From Mycolicibacterium sp. P9-64 (GTDB taxonomy: Bacteria; Actinomycetota; Actinomycetes; Mycobacteriales; Mycobacteriaceae): a DNA stretch of 64,000 bases. The notes beneath the pieces are model-generated. The model was not told where the DNA came from and searched no databases. It worked only from the letters and a program-made list of their open reading frames with translations. Every line of letters begins with the position of its first letter. Within the stretch, counting starts at the first letter, position 1. This document shows positions 58,970 through 64,000 of the stretch, in pieces. The translations under genes were made by a program, and so were the position numbers. The DNA lies in NCBI RefSeq assembly GCF_008329605.1, contig NZ_NPKO01000007.1:372001-436000 (forward strand), given 5' to 3'.

Positions 58970-59676
58970 GAGCTGGCCACCTTGCTTCGTGACCTGATCC
59001 GGTCGAAGAATTCGTCGACGAAGTCGCGTACCTCGTAACCGCCGTCGAAGCCCCGCCACAACAACCGCAACCTGCCGACGAACTCGTAGCAGGCGTCGAT
59101 CGGCACCAGATAGCACTCGGCCTCTGCGTTGAGCTCGGGATCGGCGTGGTCGCGGTCGGGTACGCGTACCAGCAGCGCTTCGACGTCGTCCGCGAGCATC
59201 TTCATACGGGTGTCGGCGCCGCTGATGCTGCTCCAGGCGTCGAGGTCCAGCTCCGATTCGGTGGCGCCCGCGGGTCCCGGGTAGAACGCCACCGTCTTGT
59301 CCATGTCGGAGTTGTGGAAGAAGAAGGCAAGGCCGACGGGGATCTGCAGGGCTTCCCAAGCGCGCCGGTCCAGGGTGAAGTCCGCGAAGGTGAGGTATCG
59401 ATCCGGCACCGCGCGATAGCGCAGCTTGGCGCGCGGATCGGAGAACAGCAGATAACAGCCGCGACAGGTGCACATCAGTTGGCGCGCAGCGACGTTCACC
59501 ACGTGCTGGTGCTCATCGGCGATCGGCTCGGCGCACATCTCGCAGCGTTCGCCTGCCGGTTGGGCCGGGCGCTTGTTGGCGCGGATCTTGGCCAGTACGT
59601 CGTAAGGCGTTCCGGTGCCGGGGGTCCCCCCGCTTGCGGGGGAGAGCGGACCGACCCGGGACTTTGCCTCTGCCAT
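58966..59676 (-). CDS. DUF5947-like hydrogenase-cluster protein with CxxC
   Basis: 236 residues from ATG 59676, overlapping the upstream stop by one base. After a low-complexity leader it has GERCEMCAEPIADEHQHVVN and RQLMCTCRGCYLLFSD, that is a Cys-x2-Cys and Cys-x-Cys-x2-Cys set able to bind zinc or an Fe-S cluster. FADFTLDRRAWEALQIPVGLAFFFHNS and VAFYPGPAGATES follow. I associate it with DUF5947. A metal-binding accessory or electron-transfer role is inferred. The leader includes SPASGGTPGTG, encoded by an inserted hairpin repeat. Confidence 0.8.
   Translation of the reverse strand: MAEAKSRVGPLSPASGGTPGTGTPYDVLAKIRANKRPAQPAGERCEMCAEPIADEHQHVVNVAARQLMCTCRGCYLLFSDPRAKLRYRAVPDRYLTFADFTLDRRAWEALQIPVGLAFFFHNSDMDKTVAFYPGPAGATESELDLDAWSSISGADTRMKMLADDVEALLVRVPDRDHADPELNAEAECYLVPIDACYEFVGRLRLLWRGFDGGYEVRDFVDEFFDRIRSRSKVASS
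59627..59642 (-). repeat. Short hairpin repeat within the DUF5947-like gene
   Basis: CCCCCG, loop CTTG, CGGGGG: six perfect G-C pairs, embedded in frame and coding part of the Ser/Gly/Pro leader. Similar GC-rich palindromic units are dispersed in mycobacterial genomes; only this copy is seen here. Confidence 0.5.
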
Positions 59677-60779
59677 CACATCACCTCGGTTGCCTCGGCC
59701 AGTACGGCGACCGACAGCACGCCGTCGCGAAGCAATAGCGGAATCGGTTCGAGATGTGCAGGGTTCTCGCCAAGACCGGCGCCGGCGTGCACGGCGTCGA
59801 AGTGCGCATGGCAGCGCGGGCAGCGCAGCACGGCCTCGCCGATCGGCGCGCCCATCGGGCGGTGCAACTGCGCACCAGCCAGCGTCTCGCGGCAGCGGCC
59901 GCACCGGTCGTGGTAGGCGAATAGCTCGTCGCCGACGCGGCAGGCCAGGATCGGCACGCCCGCAACCAGGAACCCGCCGACCTCGCCGCTGCCAAGATCG
60001 GAGATGTCGGGAATCGGGTGCCAGGCGACACCTGCGCCCTGGATGGATCTCCCGTCGCTTCGCTCGCCCTGGATGGATCTCCCGTCGCTTCGCTCGCCCT
60101 GGATGGATCTCCCGTCGCTTCGCTCGCCCTGGATGGATCTCCCGTCGCTTCGCTCGCCCTGAATTGATCTCCCGTCGCTTCGCTCGCCCTGGATGGTGTG
60201 CACGCGGCTCATCAACGAATCCACCGAGATCAGGCCGGGGGTTCCAGACGCCGCCGCGCTATCTGGCTCCGCAGCAACGACTTCGATCGTCACGATCTCC
60301 GGCGCGGCCGCCCGGACGGCGTCCTCGACGGCGAACTCGAGGGTGACCGCCGACGAGGGGCAACTCTTGCAACTGCCCGCGAACTGCAGGCGAACCACGT
60401 CATCGACCACCTCGATGAGCGTGACGTCACCACCGTGCGACCCGAGATAGGGCCGGACGTCGTCCAGCGCGTCCTCGATCCTGCGCTCCACACCGTGCGG
60501 GTGCAGTCCGTGCACGAGCAGCAGGCTCGCGACGAGTTCGTCGGCTGCGAACTGATTGATCAGGTCGGGGGCCGACGATCGCGCTGCGATCGACACCATT
60601 CGCTCGAGGGCCGCCCCGTACAGGTCCGTCAGTTCACCGGCGAGTTGTTCGGTCCGCTCGCGCACCACCGTGCCACTGCCCGCGCTGGCGTCCAGCAGGA
60701 TCTGGATGCGATCGCCTGCTGTCCGCCATCGCATGTCGTCGTCGTGTGCCTCCGGGCTTTGTCGTCCAGTCGAGGCCAT
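59676..60779 (-). CDS. NifU C-terminal domain fused to a Rieske-like four-cysteine domain
   Basis: 367 residues. Residues 15-100 are helical; residues 101-170 are a NifU-type scaffold (VRPYLGSHGGDVTLIEV, GSCKSCPSS with Cys137 and Cys140). Residues 196-245 are five IQGERSDGRS units from a 30-bp repeat. Residues 250-367 resemble a Rieske ferredoxin (ELFAYHDRCGRCRETL, VLRCPRCHAHFDAVHAG), but with Cys293/Cys296 and Cys320/Cys323 where Rieske proteins have CxH and CxxH. It lies 3 bp downstream of hhyL. It could deliver or receive an Fe-S cluster or carry electrons from the hydrogenase; both are inferences. Confidence 0.85.
   Translation of the reverse strand: MASTGRQSPEAHDDDMRWRTAGDRIQILLDASAGSGTVVRERTEQLAGELTDLYGAALERMVSIAARSSAPDLINQFAADELVASLLLVHGLHPHGVERRIEDALDDVRPYLGSHGGDVTLIEVVDDVVRLQFAGSCKSCPSSAVTLEFAVEDAVRAAAPEIVTIEVVAAEPDSAAASGTPGLISVDSLMSRVHTIQGERSDGRSIQGERSDGRSIQGERSDGRSIQGERSDGRSIQGERSDGRSIQGAGVAWHPIPDISDLGSGEVGGFLVAGVPILACRVGDELFAYHDRCGRCRETLAGAQLHRPMGAPIGEAVLRCPRCHAHFDAVHAGAGLGENPAHLEPIPLLLRDGVLSVAVLAEATEVM
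60039..60188 (-). repeat. Five 30-bp tandem repeats in the NifU/Rieske linker
   Basis: Units start at 60039, 60069, 60099, 60129 and 60159. The first four are identical and the fifth differs at CTGAATTG; a partial sixth begins at 60189. Reverse complement contains GGCGAGCGAAGCGACGGG, shared with 56013-56102. Each adds IQGERSDGRS in frame, making a flexible hydrophilic linker. No spacers, so not a CRISPR array. Confidence 0.95.
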
Positions 60780-60782
60780 GTA

Positions 60783-62582
60783 TCACTCCCCGGTGACGGA
60801 CTGGGTTGGTGAGTGCAGTTTCTCGATCGACTTCCCGTCACCGAGGTACATGTGCACCCCGCATGGCAGGCACGGGTCGAAGCTGCGGACCGTCCGCATG
60901 ATGTCGATGCCCTTGAAGTGCTCCCGATCGTTCTCCTCGAAGATCGGTTGTCCCTGAACGGCGTCCTCGTACGGCCCTGGGGTTCCGTAGCTGTCGCGCG
61001 GATTGGCGTTCCACGGGGTGGGCGGATACGGATGGTAGTTCGCGATCTTGCCGTCCCGAATCACCATGTGGTGCGACAGAACTCCGCGTACCGCTTCGGT
61101 GAAGCCGCACCCGATGGCCTCGTCCGGCACCGTGAACTTCTCCCACGTCTTGGTGCGACCGGCACGGATCTCGATCAGCGCCTGCTCCGCGAAGTGCAGC
61201 GCGCACGCTGCGGCGTAGGCCTGGAAGTAGGTCCTGGCACGATTGCGTTCGATCGTGTTGCTGCCGTGCTGCGGGATCTTCCACTCGAACGACACGGGTC
61301 CCTTGAGCGCCGTCTTGGGCAGATTGATCTGGACGCTGTGCCCGGTGGATACGACGTACCCACCGGCGTCGACGAGACCGGCGAGTGCGGTGCTCCACAG
61401 CCGCGCCAAGGGCCCGCCGCCCGTGTCCAGTGCCAGATGGTCCTTGCCGTCGAACCAGCGCGGCGACATGACCCAGCTGTACTTGTCGTCCATGTCGCGT
61501 TTCTGCGGCTTGGGATTGGTGTGCTGGTTCCACGGATGCCGCCGGTCGACCGGGTTGCCCAGCGGATCGTTCTTGACGAACATCTCCTGGTCGGTCCAGT
61601 CGTCGTAATACGAACTGCCCAAAAGGATCCGGATACCGAGGTTGATGTCGACAAGAGAGTGGGTGACGAGCTTCCCGTCGATGACCACACCGGGCGTGAC
61701 GAACATCTTGTTGCCCCACATCTCCATGTCCTTGTAGGAGAAGTTGCAGTATTCGGGATCCTGGAACGATCCCCAGCAGCCCAGCAGGGTGCGTCGCAGG
61801 CCGACCTGCTCGTAGCCGGGCAGCGCCTCGTAGAAGAAGTCGAAGAGGTCGTCGTGCATCGGAACGACCTTCTTCATGAACTCGACGTAGCGCATCAGCC
61901 GGGTGATGTAGTCGGTCATCAGCTGGATGGTGGCGACGGTGCCGACACCGCCTGGGTACAGGGTGGAGGGGTGAACGTGCCTGCCCTCCATGAGGCAGAA
62001 CATCTCTCGGGTCCAGCGGCTGACCACCAGCGCCTCACGGTAGAACTCGCCCGTGAAGGGATTGAGGGCCCGCATGATGTCGGCGATGGTGCGATAGCCG
62101 TGCGCCTCCGAATTCGGGGACAACGTGTTCTCGGCCTTGGCCAACACGCTCGGGTTGGTTTCGGAGACCATCTTCTCGCAGTAGTCGACGCCGACTAGAT
62201 TCTCCTGAAAGATGTTGTGGTCGAACATGTATTCCGCGGCTTCGCCAAGGTTGACGATCCACTCGCCAAGGTTGGGCGGTTTGACCCCGTATGCCATGTT
62301 CTGCGCGTAGCACGAGCAGGTGGCGTGGTTGTCGCCGCAAATCCCGCAGATGCGGCTGGTGATGAAGTGCGCGTCGCGGGGATCCTTGCCCTTCATGAAG
62401 ATCGAGTAGCCACGGAAGATCGACGACGTGCTGTGGCACTCCACGACTTCGCGGTTCTCGAAGTCGATCTTGGTGTAGATGCCGAGGCTGCCGACGATCC
62501 TGGTGATCGGATCCCACGACATCTCGACGAGTTGGCTGGGGTCCTTCTTGGTGTGCTGAGGCCCGGGAACTGTAGTGGTCAT
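60783..62582 (-). CDS. hhyL: [NiFe]-hydrogenase large subunit, group 1h (Hhy/Hyd2)
   Basis: 599 residues from ATG 62582. Active-site motifs: RICGICGDNH (Cys79, Cys82) and DPCLPCGVH (Cys571, Cys574, His577). A 22-residue tail after His577 awaits removal by the endopeptidase encoded at 56362-56856. The motifs and the gene neighbourhood fit the actinobacterial high-affinity group 1h/5 enzyme that oxidises atmospheric H2 under starvation. Electrons probably reach the respiratory chain through cluster proteins that are not yet defined. Confidence 0.95.
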   Translation of the reverse strand: MTTTVPGPQHTKKDPSQLVEMSWDPITRIVGSLGIYTKIDFENREVVECHSTSSIFRGYSIFMKGKDPRDAHFITSRICGICGDNHATCSCYAQNMAYGVKPPNLGEWIVNLGEAAEYMFDHNIFQENLVGVDYCEKMVSETNPSVLAKAENTLSPNSEAHGYRTIADIMRALNPFTGEFYREALVVSRWTREMFCLMEGRHVHPSTLYPGGVGTVATIQLMTDYITRLMRYVEFMKKVVPMHDDLFDFFYEALPGYEQVGLRRTLLGCWGSFQDPEYCNFSYKDMEMWGNKMFVTPGVVIDGKLVTHSLVDINLGIRILLGSSYYDDWTDQEMFVKNDPLGNPVDRRHPWNQHTNPKPQKRDMDDKYSWVMSPRWFDGKDHLALDTGGGPLARLWSTALAGLVDAGGYVVSTGHSVQINLPKTALKGPVSFEWKIPQHGSNTIERNRARTYFQAYAAACALHFAEQALIEIRAGRTKTWEKFTVPDEAIGCGFTEAVRGVLSHHMVIRDGKIANYHPYPPTPWNANPRDSYGTPGPYEDAVQGQPIFEENDREHFKGIDIMRTVRSFDPCLPCGVHMYLGDGKSIEKLHSPTQSVTGE

Positions 62583-62612
62583 TGAGCTTTGCCTTTCTCT
62601 GCGAAGCGGCAC

Positions 62613-63668
62613 CTACCAGGTGCGCTTCGCTCCTGTGGTCAGTTCCTTGCCCGGATGCCGCCACTTCGGCTCCTTGTCGAGAGTGCGTCCGGTCACGTGG
62701 CGCAGATTGCGAATCACCGACCCATAGAGGCCAGACGCGGTCGTCGAGATCTTGCCGCCCGGTGGCTCATCCATGAAGGGCATGAACTTGTCGGGGAAGC
62801 CCGGCATGGTGCATCCGATGCAGATGCCGCCGACGTTGGGGCAGCCACCGACACCGTTGATCCAGCCTCGCTTCGGCACGTTGCACTTGACGACAGGACC
62901 CCAACAGCCGAGCTTCACAATGCATTTCGGCGACCCATACTCGGTCGCGAAATCACCTTGCTCGTAGTAGCCGGCCCGGTCGCACCCTTCGTGCACGGTG
63001 CGCCCGAACAGCCATTGCGGTCGCAGCGCGTCGTCGAGTGGAATCATCGGCGCCTGACCGGTGGCCATGTACAGCAGGTAGGTCAACGTCTCGGAGAGGT
63101 TGTCACCCTGGATGGGACAGCCGGGCACGCACACGATCGGGATGCCCGCCTTGCTCTTCCAGTCCCAACCGAGGTAGTCCGGTACGCCCATCGCGCCGGT
63201 CGGGTTTCCCGCCATCGCGTGGATGCCGCCGTACGTCGCGCAGGTGCCGACGGCGACGACCGCGGTGGCCTTGGGGGCGAGCCGGTCCAGCCATTCACTG
63301 GTGGTGATCGGCTGGTTGGTGGCCGGGTCGTTGCCGAACCCGCACCAGTACCCCTCCTCGTGCAATCTCTCGTTGGGGATCGACCCCTCGACGACCAACA
63401 CGAAGGGTTCCAACTCGCCGCGGTCGGCCTTGAAGAACCATTCGAGGAAGTCGTCCGCGCCACCCGCGGGTCCGCACTCGAAGTCGATGAGCGGCCAGTG
63501 CACCGCTATTTGAGGCAAACCGGGGAGTGCACCGAGCGCGATCTCCTCGATGCTGGGTTGGGTGGCGCCCGTCAATGCCACGGAATCGCCGTCACAACTC
63601 AATCCGGCATTGATCCAGAGAACATGGATCAGGGTTTCTTCCGCTTTTTTGGCAGCTTCACTAAGCAT
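62613..63668 (-). CDS. hhyS: [NiFe]-hydrogenase small subunit, group 1h
   Basis: 351 residues from ATG 63668. There is no Tat signal, so the enzyme stays cytoplasmic. At the proximal cluster, INAGLSCDGDSVAL has Cys25 but Asp28 where most enzymes have Cys; the remaining ligands are probably Cys143 (GTC) and Cys184 (PGC). Other cluster residues: His226/Cys229 (TVHEGC), Cys249, Cys255, and Cys262, Cys276, Cys283, Cys286. A 3Cys/1Asp proximal cluster is known from the Ralstonia actinobacterial-type enzyme. hhyL follows after 30 bp. Confidence 0.95.
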   Translation of the reverse strand: MLSEAAKKAEETLIHVLWINAGLSCDGDSVALTGATQPSIEEIALGALPGLPQIAVHWPLIDFECGPAGGADDFLEWFFKADRGELEPFVLVVEGSIPNERLHEEGYWCGFGNDPATNQPITTSEWLDRLAPKATAVVAVGTCATYGGIHAMAGNPTGAMGVPDYLGWDWKSKAGIPIVCVPGCPIQGDNLSETLTYLLYMATGQAPMIPLDDALRPQWLFGRTVHEGCDRAGYYEQGDFATEYGSPKCIVKLGCWGPVVKCNVPKRGWINGVGGCPNVGGICIGCTMPGFPDKFMPFMDEPPGGKISTTASGLYGSVIRNLRHVTGRTLDKEPKWRHPGKELTTGAKRTW

Positions 63669-63750
63669 TGCTTGCGGCTTTCCGGGATCGGGCTGGGATC
63701 CCTACGGCGCAGGAGTCGCCCTTCGGCCCACTTGCGCGTCGCTGGTTCTC

Positions 63751-63779
63751 GGTTTACGCGCAACAGATTGTCTTGTCAA
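63751..63779 (-). promoter_or_regulatory. Predicted promoter upstream of hhyS
   Basis: On the minus strand TTGACA (63779-63774) and TAAACC (63756-63751) are 17 bp apart, 83 bp upstream of the hhyS ATG, in the 133-bp gap after hypB. This would allow the structural genes to be transcribed apart from hypB. The -35 is perfect and the -10 weak. Confidence 0.5.
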
Positions 63780-63801
63780 CGGAAGAATGTGACATTCGTC
63801 A

Positions 63802-64000
63802 TTAGGTTTTAAGCTTGACGGACTGGTCAATCCACTGGTGCCAGGATTCGATGCCCTCGCCCGTCGTCGCCGACACGGGGAGCACCTGAATCTGTGGGTT
63901 GACGGACCTGGCATTGGCCGCGCAGACGTCGAGATCGAAGTCCACGTAAGGCAATAAATCGATCTTGTTGATCAGGACGAGTTCGGCCGCGGCGAACATG
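63802..64000 (-). CDS. hypB: Hydrogenase nickel-insertion GTPase HypB, C-terminal part
   Basis: The 65 C-terminal residues are visible; the gene continues past the window edge. AELVLINKIDLLPYVDFDLD holds the G4 motif NKID and the YVxFD segment typical of HypB, then QVLPVSATTGEGIESWHQWI (G5-like SAxTGEG). HypB hydrolyses GTP while loading nickel into the large subunit with HypA. Stop TAA at 63804-63802. Confidence 0.9.
   Translation of the reverse strand, partial: MFAAAELVLINKIDLLPYVDFDLDVCAANARSVNPQIQVLPVSATTGEGIESWHQWIDQSVKLKT

Noticed and set aside
60039..60188. CRISPR array
   Set aside because: The 30-bp units are contiguous with no spacers, lie inside a coding frame, and no cas genes are near.

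Overview
This window is high-GC actinobacterial chromosome and almost certainly a fast-growing mycobacterium (Mycolicibacterium, Mycobacterium smegmatis-like). The evidence is gene order. Ltp1-FadE21-MntR-RibF-RpsO-LppU-PNPase-PepR-(BlaS)-Ald-AldR, DapB-Rv2772c-Rv2771c-like genes, Rv2765-like hydrolase-ThyA-DfrA-Rv2762c-like gene, DapA-RNase J-Rv2750-Rv2749-FtsK-ArgA-PgsA3-ClgR-PspA-PspM and EphG-Rv2739c-Rv2738c-like genes all follow the M. tuberculosis Rv2790c to Rv2738c block. Glycine-rich PGRS-type proteins, mycofactocin- and F420-type oxidoreductases and TIGR00027 methyltransferases fit the same assignment. Names and comparisons come from sequence reading and memory of families; no search was run.

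Layout. 1-7400: a partial PGRS-like surface protein on the minus strand, then a lipid-catabolism unit (divergent SRPBCC and TetR genes, then an operon of thiolase, SRPBCC, MaoC hydratase, SDR and acyl-CoA dehydrogenase) with one sequence element repeated at both control regions. 7400-14950: manganese regulator, FAD synthesis, translation and RNA decay (rpsO, a lipoprotein with an apparent CTG start, pnp), zinc protease and Tat-type beta-lactamase. 14950-20900: alanine dehydrogenase with its AsnC regulator, a TetR-controlled epimerase and F420-type oxidoreductase pair. 20900-24240: a disturbed stretch with a VOC protein, an extra cytochrome oxidase subunit I gene, a truncated FAD oxidoreductase remnant and about 590 bp of apparently dead DNA. 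24240-51045: the conserved lysine/diaminopimelate, thymidylate/folate, RNase J, FtsK and Psp/ClgR envelope-stress genes, with small lineage-specific insertions (a second PGRS-like gene, a Pip/APC permease/deaminase/GntR module, a frameshifted AbiEi-like gene).

51181-64000: a minus-strand [NiFe]-hydrogenase operon reading hypB (cut by the window edge), hhyS, hhyL, a NifU/Rieske-like fusion, DUF5947-like, DUF6084-like, an unknown 442-residue protein, a 40-residue membrane microprotein, an endopeptidase, a second hypC, hypF, hypC, hypD and hypE. Its subunits look like the group 1h (actinobacterial, high-affinity) enzyme called Hyd2/Hhy in M. smegmatis, used to scavenge trace hydrogen during starvation. 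The genes overlap by 1-8 bp almost throughout, so they are probably one translationally coupled unit. It lies directly after the Rv2738c-like gene, which in M. tuberculosis is next to recA.

The least explained features are: a Rieske-type domain in the hydrogenase operon whose two His ligands are replaced so that four cysteines remain; a family of 30-bp direct repeats built on GGCGAGCGAAGCGACGGG, inserted in frame at domain edges of two hydrogenase-accessory proteins and echoed in a third protein 50 kb away; a DNA motif shared by the upstream regions of the two PGRS-like genes, one copy of which is a perfect 20-bp palindrome; and the uncharacterised accessory proteins and microprotein in the middle of the operon.
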